Part shown: positions 39,578 through 52,779 of the stretch, piece by piece
How the letters are laid out: each line of letters opens with the position of its first letter
How positions within the stretch are numbered: the stretch's first letter is position 1
Notes under the pieces: generated by a model
Database searches by the model: none
Seen by the model: only the letters and a program-made list of their open reading frames with translations
What the model was told of the DNA's origin: nothing
Assembly: GCA_013433145.1 (NCBI GenBank)
Contig: CM024173.1
Span: 10,684,322 to 10,748,321, forward strand
Length of the DNA stretch: 64,000 bases
Source of the DNA: Ascaris suum
Lineage: Eukaryota; Nematoda; Chromadorea; Rhabditida; Ascarididae
Direction: 5' to 3'
Translations under genes and position numbers: made by a program

Positions 39578-42500
39578 ACAAAATTTTCGAGGTACATTTA
39601 ATAGGCGCCGATAACCTGAGGGACTGCCTTAACAGGTGGACACGATACAAATGCGCCGCGTCCCCTTTTCACGTATTTATCTAATCAAGAGTGGTTTCTC
39701 CGTATTACGGAGCTTTCAGCAATCTTCTGCTCTCCACATTCACGGAGAGACTAAAAAAAATCAAAAAAATGACACGTTAAATGCAATTAAGACGTCATTT
39801 AATACCGTTTCTGGCTATAAAAAAAGCGTCGCAAACAAACGATCAAGAAAAATCTATCGCCATGTTGATTACTTTCAATGTAGTCATTGTGAGATTAAAA
39901 GAACGCAAGCAACGTTTAAGCTGCTCGAAAGTCGCTGTCGTCTTACATATACGCCCTAATCTATAATTTATCCCACTAGTAGCGAATTCGTCATTTACCG
40001 TATTTGGAAAAACTTCTCTCAATAAATGACTCACATAAGCAAAAAGTAATATGTCACCAAAAGAGGGGGAATTGCTAGTGAAAACTGGTTGCATGGAAAG
40101 AAAAGGGGAGGGGAGCGAGGCGGTTAACTGTTCACATATTAATTGCAATTTGCAAAATTACATCGATTCGAATCTCTCTGCATACCCATAAATAACCCAA
40201 ACTTCGAATTGCAAAACTTTGCACCTGTCTGCCACCTTATGCAATAAAATGTCAAGGTGTTCTACTACAGTACTTCATCAAATAGAAGCCATCGATTAGC
40301 ACAAAAATTCGTTCTAGAAACCTAACGTTATCAATCACCTGCGATTTACTGGAGAAAATATCCGATGTTAATAACGGTATTGTGTATAGATCTAGTATTT
40401 ATCTAAAATTTCATCGAACTGTTTACGACTTTTCATTCCGGCGTATTCAAATTTCGTGTGCTAGTCAATCGAAAACCTCCTATTACAACACATATACGCA
40501 CTACAATAATTTAATATGGTAAATGGCCACAAATCATTGCATAGTTGACACTAACGTCTTTATTATTTCCTATTACAGTATTGAACAAGGGAAATTAAGT
40601 TGGAATTATCCGAATATGCAAATCTTGCATGCAAATATTTCTCTCATTGTATTCTAATTAATAACATAGATTCAAATATATTTCAAATTTATATTTTTAT
40701 TTACGCGCTTTGAAATTTACGCTCGAAATAACAGTGTTATTTTTTTCGAAACGTTCCGCATAACCTATATTTCGAATTTCGTTCGCATATTTCATCGTCA
40801 TATTCACCTCACATGTCATCGTATTCAACGATAATTGTAAAATTATGGCTATCATATGCTCATATAATTTGTACGCTCAGTGAGGTTTTGTCCAATGATG
40901 AGCGTCATTCCAACCGCTAAAAAAACCATTGATGAGTTTGCAAAAATCGTTGTTACAGAGCTTAAAAAAAACAGCAATAAAGTGGGCGTAGAAATCGTTG
41001 CGTAGTTTTGTGGATGATATAGACGATTAGTGTTAATTGAGAAAGACAGATGGCGATAGTGCAAATTTGTCGGCGGACGAATTGCACAAACTGAATTTAA
41101 TGTGTCACTAAAAAAAAAAACCAAAAATAAAAAATAGAGTTTCATCAATTCGCATACGTTCAGCATCCAGATTTCCCTGATTATCACCTTCGATTTTTTT
41201 TCAAACGTGGAAAAAATTGTCATTTATTTCATCAACGGTAATTCGGGGAAAAAAATCATTTCTCTTAGTAATAATGAAAACTACGATAAAATATTCAGCG
41301 AATTTTGCAGTAAAAATGCATTTATCAAAGGTGGCAATTATATTTCACCTGCCGAATCACCTTACTTGCTATTGCCAGCCGAGTTATAGCGTCATCGCTT
41401 AGAAGTATGTGTCCATCAATCTATCCGATAATTTCAGCTGACCAACCGCTCGTAGCAGAACTAATTATATGGTGATTTTTGCATATTTATGAGCCTATCA
41501 ACTTGATTCAAAGAATTTGGAGGGATACAAATGTGTGAGAAGATTTTGCGCCAATCCGATTACATTATCAATGAATCGAATAGCAAAAGATCAAGGTTTT
41601 CATAAAGGAAGTGCACAAATGAATACCCATCAGTTTCTCGAGCATGCTCCTCACTTCCTTGTGTACATTCAATATGTTCGCAAAGATGCAATAAAATTGA
41701 ACAATTCTTTCCAATTTCAGAAGGAACAGTGGCAAAAATTCAAGGAACGAGATCTACGAAATAACTATGCAATTGAAAAATACAAAAATGAATAGCCAGA
41801 CATTGCGGTTCACTTCAGTGTTTAGAGGTCGAGCAGCGAAGCTTCAACTGCTTGATAAAAGTTGATGAATTCGAGTTCGAAAACAATCAAAGAAAATAAG
41901 TCGTGAACTGAATCTCACCACAGAATTTGTTAAACGTTCATAATTGACGTCGATTAGTCCTTAAAATCAATCGCTCCTATACTCTTCAAATGATAACATT
42001 TGCAAATAGAGGATAGTTGGAGCAAAAACGATTACTACAATGTGGTTTATCTTCAAATAAATGAAATTTTTCCCTTATTGGCAATATCTGTTTGACCGAA
42101 ACCCCAACCACTGGCGGTCCAAAGTATGCGGCGGTTTATTCTAATGTGAGCCTTAAGCGAAAAGTTTGCACTTAATCGACCTCTACGCATAAAGTACGAC
42201 CATGCAGCGATGAACAAGCCCCAAATGAAGATAACGAATGCGGTAAGATTTTTTATTGGAAAGCAGCTCGGTATCGGAAGGAATAAAATTGCGCGTCTGC
42301 GACTTTGACGAGAGCTCGTTCCAATTTGCACAGGTCAAGAGCTCCGATAAATTGACATTCTTGCGTTGCGGCTCAAAAACTGTTAACATTCATTACTGCT
42401 CGACAGTTCGAGATTGAGCTCGAGAAGTTCAATATCAATTGTTCCCTTTTAGAACGCAACTGATAATAGCAAAACCCCCCTCGTTGCGCCTCGAAGAAAA

Positions 42501-42599
42501 AATAATGGTGCGCCTGCGAGGTGTTTACATGAACGGGAGCGCGTGGCGGCGCGCATGTTTGTCCGACGGTGACGTGAATCTAAATACAACGACAGGCAC

Positions 42600-42626
42600 T
42601 TGTTGCGCTAATGCGTCGCGCAACAA
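42600..42626. repeat. Hairpin with 9-bp stem in a CpG-rich intron patch
   Basis: TTGTTGCGC and GCGCAACAA pair perfectly around a 9-base loop (TAATGCGTC). The surrounding 200 bases are rich in CpG and include a TGTTTAC forkhead-type core near 42523. It could be an intronic control element; this is inference. Confidence 0.5.
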
Positions 42627-45491
42627 AACAAACAACTCATTTTGTGACACACATGCACATCTGTGACGACCTCATGATGAGCAAGCAATTCGCTTTCCAG
42701 GTGATACGGTTATGTGCTGTTTCGAAATTTTCATATAATGACTGCAGATGACTGTGCACTAAGCGAATGACGAAGGAAGAGAGGTAAACTAGTCGTGAGG
42801 GTCACCTCAGATAGGTAATTAAGCATACGCTTGTATAGAGGGTTGCAATTGTTTGAACGCTCGTAAACTGCCTCCCCTTCAACCCTATACGGTTACAGAT
42901 ACCACTGACTGCCCAGTCTTATATGCGCATCTATGCCGTTAGGTTTCTGCTGTCGTAAAACAACCAATCGCCGAATACAATATTATTAAAGTGAGTACGG
43001 TTGAGTAAAAATAAGCACAGTTCTGAATTTTGAAATTTGCTTCCACAGGCATTTTGCTATCTACAAATAGTTTGAATCAGTTTCATTGAGATGTTCGATA
43101 TCGTTCTTTTTCTCATGTGCCAACCGTACACACACAGCTCTTCCAAAATGCAGCGCCTACCATTACCACATCAAACTCGTTTGTAAACCATCATCAACGT
43201 ATTCACAACTAAATAAAAACAGCATATTCTTGAACAAACTAAGTGTATGATAACGAAGGAAGTATAGAAGAAAATGCAAAGGAGAGGTAAAAAGTGAGAG
43301 TATGCGCAACTAGACACAGCATTTGCGCATATAGACTGCAACGGCGTTACAAGCGTTAATGAATTTGCAATTCTCCATTTGCAAAGAACTGCAAAGGCAA
43401 GGGTGTTGCAACTGCAATTCTTCTACATGCTTTCTTATACGCGGGAAGAATGAAATTTATTCGTCCCATTGGTACCATAATCTAAGTGAAGAAGAATTTT
43501 GCAACGGTTTGAATGAGTGCCACATGACTGCTAGGAAACGCAAATGCTTCCTGTTGTGATAACGCCGTCAGCATAAGCGTCTGTCCCTTGGCAGTTGTGC
43601 ACATCTAATCAATAACAGTGCAAGATCTACACAAACACCATACATACTCCAGTGCAAATTGAACAACAAATGGCGGCCGTTCATGACAGCACTTCTCAGA
43701 CCGCATTTAGTAGAACCTCTTCATTGCTGCTCTCGAAGATGTTCAAATAAGAAACCCCTCCCCTTGCACCTACTAGGTACACCACGCCGTCGACGCTTAT
43801 GAAATAAGTAGTAATGTTAGTGAGGTCGTAATACTTGGGAAACCAAGAGATGTTATCAAGGAGTCACTTCAATCATATTTCTCTCCAGTCAAAAGATCGA
43901 GGAGACTCCTCTCCCTTCTTCCTTTCCTCACCCCTCCGGCGGAAAGCAATGACTTTGTTAGGGCCGCGAGAGATGTCGCAGGAATGGCCCTTCATAAAAT
44001 TTCGGTGTGTGTCCCAGGCCAGCTTTCCTTCGCAAGGCGGATGTCGGAAAGACCCCGCTTGCAAAAACCCAGGAGGGATGAAGGAAGGTGAGGACAAAAC
44101 TATCCTATGTGCACGTTGCCAAGAACCGCTGAGAGACAGCCGGAACACACCTACATCTATTCTTGAATGTATGCACTAGCAAAGTACCACTATGAGTCAC
44201 ATGCGTGATGTGCAAACTTCTAACTAGAGCTCAGTCGGTGGGCAATATGCATAAATATTATTGTATTCTCCTAATCAAAAACCACATCCGCAACCAGCAG
44301 CTGGATAAATTTTTTGTGTTTAAAGAATCAACTCAGTTTTCCACCTGAAATAGGCGGAAATGGTTAACGAAGGTGGCGACTAATATACAGCTTGCCTACC
44401 CTAGTGCGATGAGACAGTTCAGAACCTCGAATGATATTTTCCTGGTTATAAGTAAATAGTAGAACTGCTTGCCTAGGAAATAGGTCTTGGTTTCCCAGAT
44501 AATAGGTCGATGGTAAGTAAGCATCAGGTGAAGACTAAAGGATGTGAGAAAAAAACGCACAGATGCATGAAGCATTCCCCACAATTACGCTATACTGTGC
44601 GGCTACAGCAACTACACTTAGTGTGGTCATTTCTGCACTAACCTACAACATATTTCCTGTCCAGTAAACTGCCGGATTTCTTAAAAGATTTTCAGAAGTC
44701 TGCACTCACTGGCTACAGGAGAAAATACAACAAGAGACAAAAGTTGAAAGCGAAACATGACTTTCCGCTGTGGCGCAATAAGTGACCACTAGTGACCACA
44801 ACAAAACGAGATAGAAATTAGAGAGAAAGACTATTGCGAAGTCGTACTATACTGCTAAAGTAGCCACTGCTAACGTTTCCTTGTCAAATAGAACATTCTC
44901 AACTGTTTCCACCTTAGCGTAATTCCTCAATTACGAATAAAACCTGTGCTTTCCATATGCTCTGTTTTATGGCATATACAATACATCCTTCGCACATGTT
45001 TTTCCTTAATGAAGCCTCTGCAATTAACTATTTAGGCCCTTGACGTCCAAGGTATTTCAAATATCATGAGCAGAACATAAATGAGCAAAAAATCACGACA
45101 GGTAACCGAAGAAAATCGGATAATTCTTGTGTATCATGAGAAACAAACTGCACTCAACGAAAATACAATTATTTCGCTGTTTCTATAATGGAATTTATGA
45201 GATTCAAATTCTCATCGCAAGGAAGCGAAAATCTAGCTTCAGGAGTGCATTTAAAAAACGGGAGCATTTGAAGGTTTTCCTTTGCGCGAACTATAATATC
45301 GCTTTCAAAGAGTCTCTTCCCTTCAACTTCTTCTATCTCACGGATATTTGAAACACCAATGAAATGTAGGAAATGCATTCAAGCATGAAATGTTCGAAAT
45401 CACAATCCAAGCAATGTAAATCGTTGCTTGGATTACATAAATTGTAATAACTGAGAAACGAATGGACAAATAATAAGAAAGGAAATAGTAC

Positions 45492-45791
45492 CTTCCAAGT
45501 TGCAGCATTTCGTCGGAAGTACGCGAACGTTTCGGTAAACCACTGATAAATTTCATTGAGCGTTAACTGACAATCCTTAGACTCCATAATAGCTTGCCGA
45601 ATTAAGGAAGCGTAAGTATATGGTGGGCGCACATCGTGCGTACGATAAAACTCTCGATTACGTGATATGTCGGCGGATATAGGTAGGACAGCTTTGTCGC
45701 TAATCCTTCGCCGTGGTGTTGCCTGAACCCGATGCTCTTCTGCGCTCGCAATTGAGGTATTCGGCAATGAAGATGCCGGCATTAATGGAGG
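45492..45791 (-). CDS. FOXP exon: linker and first half of forkhead domain
   Basis: This 300-bp exon (100 codons, phase 0 both ends) has acceptor GATTTCAG and donor TGGAAG/GTACTA. The linker contains [13 protein letters not shown], matching the conserved RRRYSDKYNVPIS before the forkhead in FOXP proteins. The forkhead begins at [18 protein letters not shown] and continues [11 protein letters not shown] and [13 protein letters not shown]. The FAYFRR segment has Ala where other forkheads have Pro. In FOXP2/3 this hinge Ala permits domain-swapped dimers. Confidence 0.96.
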
Positions 45792-48700
45792 CTGAAATCA
45801 TTCTTTAATTAATACGTCTGAAGTGATGCAAAAAAAAAGAAAGAAATCCTAAACTTCAGTGACTAGATCAATCAACTACCAAAATATGTAGGCATCCACC
45901 TCTCAATCTCCCATCCTAGCCCTCACTTTGTTCCTCCCCTCTCCCTCTTCCTCCACTAAAATGTAGTAAATGGCGCCGCCGCTTATGTTCCCCACCTAAT
46001 CTTTCCAAATTGTACGTTAACATCCATCGCCGATTAGAGCCTTTGATCAAGATGCACTATTATAAAATTTCATACGTGACTCAGACTGAACCTTAAATTC
46101 ATACGAAACGAACGAGTATTCAAATTAAAATATATGCCAAACATCATGGGCTACACTAATCGAAGATACATTTCTTTTATTGAGCTGTTTCGTTCACAAA
46201 CGATGCACTAGGTCTATTCACAAGAATAAACTATGCCAAAAATTTGCCTAAATCTCTCTATGTTAATGTTGATCCGAATACATCGAAAAGAGCCTTCGTT
46301 TATGACCGATTGATTGATTAAATAAACAGTGAGGGAAAAACTTTCGCTCATTATCCATCCACCATTCCAGTAATCCTAGATACAATATACGAGCCGACTG
46401 CATGAAAATATTCGAAATGATAGTTCCTTTGGAGCATTTCAATTCTTTGATACTAGCATTCGATCTGAATTTGGTTTTATTGATCATGCCGATTACTTTA
46501 ATTACTATATTAGCTTTCCGGAAGAAAGAGTTGGTAGAAAGATGTAAGGTAAAAAAAAACGCACGCATATGGAGCAGTAATCATCCTATGCACAAAAAAA
46601 AACGGTATGTGCAAACAATTATGCTGAGTAATTTTCAAGTTCTGTGAGGTATATAAAACTATAAACATTATTATTATCACTGCGACCTAAAATGCAACTA
46701 ACAAGGTTGAGAGGAAACAAAACAGGTGTTAATGAATAATACGGCTGTCGTAGACTTTAAATATTCCAGGTAATAAGGGGCAGTAAACAAAAAAAGTAAA
46801 CCGACAATCCACTCAGTCCATTTTCGAGCATATCTATACAAATAATATCAGGGCGCAAATTACAAACGATAAAGTTATTGATTGAATTTTACTCTCATAT
46901 AGGCGATGTTGTATGATTGCGTTTGCAAATCCCATTATGACAGCTTTATGTTCATTAGTATATAGCCGTGCGTATATCCACTCGTTTCAATTTGTGAATC
47001 AATGGAGTTAGAGCTTCAAAAAAAAAATGGCGGATTTGACACTCATATCGTAGATTGTGACCTGTTACTGAGAAAAAATTTTACTTCGAAAGTCGATGCA
47101 GGCAATCAAGACAAATAAATATTTTCCACGCATTTTCAATCGATTGGTGACTACATTCCACATCGATCGGATGGGAAAAAACATTCTCCTACAAAGAATT
47201 CCACGCATGGTCACAACACTAAAACATGTGCGTTTAATTAGACATAGTTTAATGACCTTTGCAAATTTGTTTAGTAAAAGTGCACTTGTTTGTACGTATT
47301 TGCGTGTTCGTCTCTCTATTCGTCTGGTAGTTACACCTCAGAAATATCGGAATCTAGACAATTTCAACATAAGATATAAGACTTTCAAAAGTTATAAGAA
47401 TCCGCCTAGATCTGACTTTCAGTCTATAATAACTGAGTCGCGGTGAAACACCTTTTGCAGGTAGGTAATTTGTATGTGGGATGGCGATAGCTAAAATATG
47501 AAACCATTATTCAATGCACGTTAATTTCTTGGAAAACGTACATATCGCTAAAGAACTTTTTACACTCCTATGCAGCTGGTTAAGATTTCTGAGAGAAGAA
47601 AATGATTGCTTTGCTGAGCAGAATGCAAAAATGCATAAAACATCAGCTTCTTGGACTTCCTCCAATCACCTTTCTGAATTTTTCACCGAATATAAATCCA
47701 CGTCTCTCTAATCTCCTCTAGGGGATTAAGCTATCTAATGCTAGCATTTCAAGAAAAAAAAAGCCCCTTATATCGCTGCTAAATAAATTTGAACGGATGA
47801 TCAGTAAGTTGTTCAGTTTAAAAGGTAATACGGAGAGATATAATCTTCAATTATAAATGCGCCACTTGGATAGAAATTACCTCTATACTCAGAGCTTAAG
47901 AATGCGTTGATCCAATGCAAAGATTACGCAGCGCACAGACTCCATTATGCATGGTCTAGTAGAGAGAAACTTATTTTGCTCTATTTATAGAAAGTCGTTA
48001 CGGTTCATCACTATTACTTATTGCTCGGTTTGAATGTGTTCATTCATTTTGTTGTACTCATTGAGCGAATATAACCTTTATTTGCAGAAATCACAATGAA
48101 TCATTCTCGGTAGCTAAATTTAACGATGAGCTAATTATCATAAATACTATAATTGATAACTACAAATAGGCAATTATTATTTGTTGTCATTACTTTTGAA
48201 AGTATAATATTTGTGGAATATTTCTGTTAGCCAAAAATGTTTCGAAAATAAATAAAAATCTCTAATATTAAAATTTTTTCAAGTATTTTCATAGATATCA
48301 AATCGTTAAAAAAAAACCTCGCATGTTCTTTTTATTCGAATCTCTCACTATCTTTTTGCATTCATTTCTTACTCGTCTCAATTATTTGCATAAATATGCC
48401 AGCTATTAAACGCATTAAATAACCACTCATCGATTCCATTCAACTTTTGCGTATATATGAATGTTATCCTGTATAAAGTTACTGTTAAAACCTATTAAAT
48501 TACTTTGAAGTCAAATACAGATTATGCGCACGCTTATTTAGTCAAACATCTCATTTTTTCGATGATCTCAGCATTTTCAGTTTTTCATGTGCATAGGAAA
48601 GGTTTGCTAAAGAACGACATGGCATTTCTTTAGTATTATGTGATAAATTTATCACTAGTTGTTAAAATTTATCGAAGATTTTGTAGATTTATCACAAACT

Positions 48701-51700
48701 TATCCAAAAATATGATATTCGAAAATCGATAATCTTGTAGATTTGTTTTAAGGATTTAAAAAGAAAAAATATTATTATGGAAGTTATTTTCTTATATTCT
48801 TTTCCATGTTCCCGTTTCATCGTTGAAGTTAGCGCTCTCTCTCTCTCTTTTTTTTTTTTTGCTACACCATTGAAATTTTTTGTCTCCTTTATAATAGAAA
48901 CTAAATGATATTAAACACTGATTTTAATAAAATAAAGGAAATTGCTAATCTTCAACGATTTGAAAATTATTCCCCCCCCCCCCCCTTTATTTTGCTATCT
49001 TCATTGAAAGAGTTGCATTGAAAGGAGAGGGGAAGAAGAGGAGTTCACCGTGTATTACAATGATCCGTCCAACTGACAGACGTGCTGTCAATATTGCTGT
49101 GTGGAGTGTGCAAACGATGATGATGTTATTTGCTAGGTGATTGTGCAAGTTGATCGGCTGGCTGAATGCACGTTACCTAGGAGAACAACACCGTCGAGTC
49201 GATTGCCAACAAAAATACACACCTACGGATGCAGGAAACAAACTGCCATTCCACTACGGTAAGAAGTGAATGTGAATGGCACAATGCGCCTCAACACTAA
49301 GCACACACAAGTTTTTTTGACGTTTATTTATGTGTGTGCAAAATGAGGCAGCATCCGCTTGCAGTTTACATATACGTGTATGTGTTGTGTTGACTACGGG
49401 AACGAATGATGCAAATCGATGAGTATTGCAGCACTGCTGTTACTTGTTACTCACTGGCAAAGACAGACACCAACACGACTCAACGACACTGCGATGTGAA
49501 GTTGTTGATGCACAAAAAACAACGCAAAAAGACTTGTACAAGGAAAGGCGGCAACGAATAAATAAGACAGCAGTGCAGAAAATATGGACCGAAACATGCA
49601 ATGTAGATAAACCTATATGCCCAATTTTGATAAAAGTATTTCTTGATTAGCCAGAAATATGCGTAAATACGAGATGCCTCACTGATATCATCCGAATCTC
49701 TGGAGCTTCTGTCTTCCTTTATTTTTGCAACATTCTACCTGGATATCCCATCATAGATACTTGTATTTCTACCTATCGATTTAATTGTATGCCGCAGCTA
49801 TGTAAATAACGCTTTAACTTTAAAAAAATGAACGATAAAAAATCAAAAAAAAAAAAACTAGTGGGTGCTCCACAAAACATTTCTGCTATGAGGTGATGCG
49901 ATCACATTGCAAACTGCCTCAACATTTCTGTCGATAACACAAAGAACTTCCGCTATCGCGATGCTTTTGCACTGAAGTAAAATATTGCGTCATAACAACG
50001 CAACGATATGAATATAACGAGACTAGATGTGATAAGCTTCTTTTTTTTCTCAACCGTAATACCTGGGGCGGAAAAAGCTCTTGCACAGGTATCATCTGTG
50101 TCATATATCATGCGAATGTCTACGTCATAGCATGATCCTCTGCATTGCAAAGGTGTACTCACAATTACAATATAAGAAATGCAAATGAGCAATTAAGAGT
50201 AGCGTCGTAACAACACCGGCAAGAAAACCAAAAAGGTTTCAAAGATGCACGTATTTTACAACATTTTTTAAAACCAAAACTATAGCATATCTCCATTAAT
50301 GCCCTATCACTTATGGGCATTGACCTTGGCGTCTTATCTTCAAATTCCCGGATGCACTCATTAATCGGTGAAAAAATTACACAAATATTTTGTTTTATAA
50401 TGTAACGAAAACGATAATGAATTCATTTGAACACCTGTTCAACGAATGGAAACGTCTAACGTTGTGACTGCGTAAAAAAAACAACTGAAACAAACGTTAG
50501 GAAATATTTTTGCCCGAATTTTACAAATTCTTGCAATGCTCAGGAATATTTCTATGCATCAACGTTCGATTATCTCTTCCGCATGTCTAACTTTCCAGCA
50601 CAGAAAACTTTGGTGATGAAATTTGATGACTGTGTTCATCCGTATCATAAGGTAATTGTCAACCTCAATTTCAATTTGCAGTCTCTTTGCAATTAAAAAC
50701 CTTTTCATTCGTTTCGCAATTAAAATTCTTGCTATCCCTTATGGAATTACAATCTATTCTATTTCTGTTGCTATTCGAATAACTCAACATGACAAAAAAA
50801 TAGGATTTTTCGATCGAAACCCATGAAATATAAAATAAAGCTTTGAGTACGAATTTAGAAAAACCTAACAAATTCGGTTTAAACCATCAGCAAATTCTGA
50901 TTTAATTTGATGGCAAAAATTTATGAAAGCGGTCGTATTGCAAAGAAGCGCATTACTATCCGAAACGATCATATTTCTGATTATTTAACTCAACGATTTT
51001 CCACATTTTTGTTTGATGTGATGCTTAAATTTTCTAATGGGTGGAAAATTTTGATCGATTTTTTTAAAATTAGAAATGCAGAAATTACAGTGGAATTAAG
51101 CGCCAATCATTAATAGAAGAGCTCATCCATAAGAAAAAAAAAAGATTTACTTACATATAATCTATAGATCATATTCATTATTCTCTAATATCAAAAGCGA
51201 AAAACTCTAAATTTTTTCATCTTTTCTCAGCATTAACTAAGAAAATTTCCTTGCAAAATCCACAGAAAATTTTATACTCAATATTTTCCGTATAATAGCA
51301 AATTTTTTTTCGTGTTGTATGCTAAAAATTGCAAAATTGAAATTATCTCCACAAAAAATGTTTTCTTTTTTTTTAGCGAGCAATATTTACTCAAATTTGA
51401 AATTTTCGCTAAACATATTCTCTCGTCATTGTTTTAAATATATTAACAAACGGGTTGAACGAACAAAAAAAAAATTGCATTCTGAAATTTGCTATACAAA
51501 CTAAGATTATTTTTTGCATGGAAACAATCGGTTGAATATATTTTTCAAAAAAAAATCGCCTCAATAGGTCCAATTATTTACATACACAAGAAACGTATAA
51601 CAAATGCGGGAGGAAAAAAAAGTGCGTAAACGCTTTTGCGAGGATGGCGCCATATATGCTTTTGTACTTCGACCCAATTAGTTTAACTCATTGCTTAAAT

Positions 51701-52358
51701 TCCCAGAAAAAAAAAACTGCACTAAAACCTCAAACAACTTGCTTCACTATGAAAGCAGTTTGTGGCAAAACAAATCTGAAGAGGCATCCTGGAAATTTTA
51801 GTGAGCTGAAGGTTCGGGAGCTTAGATGACCATAACCTAAGTTGAAACCAAAGAAGAGCCCCAACCTATATCAGAGCGCCTAACCAACTGAAATTACGAT
51901 ACGCTTCAACAGTGAATCGTATTGGAATTGGATGAAACAGTTGAACGGTTACCGATGCACACGAATAGCCATGTTCACAGACATACATATACAAATATAG
52001 GGACAGCACAGAGATATGCGAAAAAGACGACGCAATAATGTGCGCTTGCAAAATTCTATGACGCTAAATGGTAGCAAGCTCGTTTTAGCAATAACTTGGT
52101 AATCAGCTGCGTTTTGCGAGCTATCGAACGTTTTCGCCGCTTAAGTAAACTGTTCGTTTAAGATTCCTCATGAGACCACATAAAGCGACTAGAAAACAGA
52201 TGCTTATGCCTACGAGGGAAGTTGCTTCTCAAAAGAATCGAAATGAGCCTCGCCATCTCGACGCAATCATTGCATTGCGATAATTTTTGAAGGCCAATAA
52301 ATGATTTTACAAACACAAATAAAAAGCAAAAAGCTCACCGCTGCAAAATAAGACAAAC
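45792..52358 (-). other. FOXP intron between zinc-finger and forkhead exons
   Basis: This 6.6-kb phase-0 intron holds a C homopolymer run near 48971, a CT-rich run near 48836 and a stretch of somewhat higher GC at 49.0-49.6 kb. No exon was recognised. Confidence 0.85.
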
Positions 52359-52667
52359 CTGTTCTGGTAATGGTTCAGTTTTCGGTTCAACGATGGCCGG
52401 AGAAGTAAGCGGTGTTTCTTGTGGCACATTGCCAAGGGATGGAGTTGTTGTGTCAGGGGATTGCTTCATATGTAAGTGCTGCATCATCGCTTGAAGCCGT
52501 GTCCTCTCCTTGGAAAGTCGATGCTCAAGACTGTCAACGAGTTCGATTTGAGCACGACACTGCTGAGCGGCACGTTCGTCCAACGTATGCACCGCCGTTA
52601 GGTGATGAATGAACGCAGCGAAGTTTTCGCATGGCGTATCGCACTGTGGCCATGCACACAAATTATG
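52359..52667 (-). CDS. FOXP exon: C2H2 zinc finger and leucine zipper
   Basis: This 309-bp exon (103 codons, phase 0 both ends) has acceptor TTGTTACAG and donor CAG/GTTTGT. It begins HNLCAWPQCDTPCENFAAFI, then HHLTAVHTLDERAAQQCR. C-x4-C and H-x4-H match the FOXP zinc finger (CKWPGC...HLNSEH in vertebrates). The zipper follows with Val/Leu at seven-residue steps up to RLQAMMQHLHMK, nearly identical to RLQAMMTHLHMK. The zipper mediates FOXP dimerisation. The end is Thr/Pro-rich (TPLTSPAIVEPKTEPLPEQ). Confidence 0.96.
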
Positions 52668-52748
52668 CTGTAACAAAATATGTCTTGTACAACTTACTGA
52701 TTGATTAAATGAGGTGAGTTTTAAATAGTAACAACAACTCATTACACT

Positions 52749-52779
52749 TGTATATATATACATATGTATATATATATAC
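52749..52779. repeat. Imperfect (AT)n with CATATG centre
   Basis: TA dinucleotides flank CATATGTA, making an interrupted alternating tract about 80 bases upstream of the zinc-finger exon. Confidence 0.8.

Larger units (their letters stand above)
39171..45491 (-). other. FOXP intron splitting the forkhead domain
   Basis: This 6.3-kb phase-0 intron lies between TWK and NAVRH. It holds (AT)n at 39489-39571, a CpG-rich patch with a hairpin at about 42470-42670, and a GC-rich open block at 43835-44179. No other exon is supported. Confidence 0.85.

Noticed and set aside
41517..41795. Plus-strand 92-codon frame with an internal TTTCAG acceptor (reading KEQWQKFKERD)
   Set aside because: Only one splice signal is present, no partner exon was found, and the frame lies antisense within a FOXP intron.
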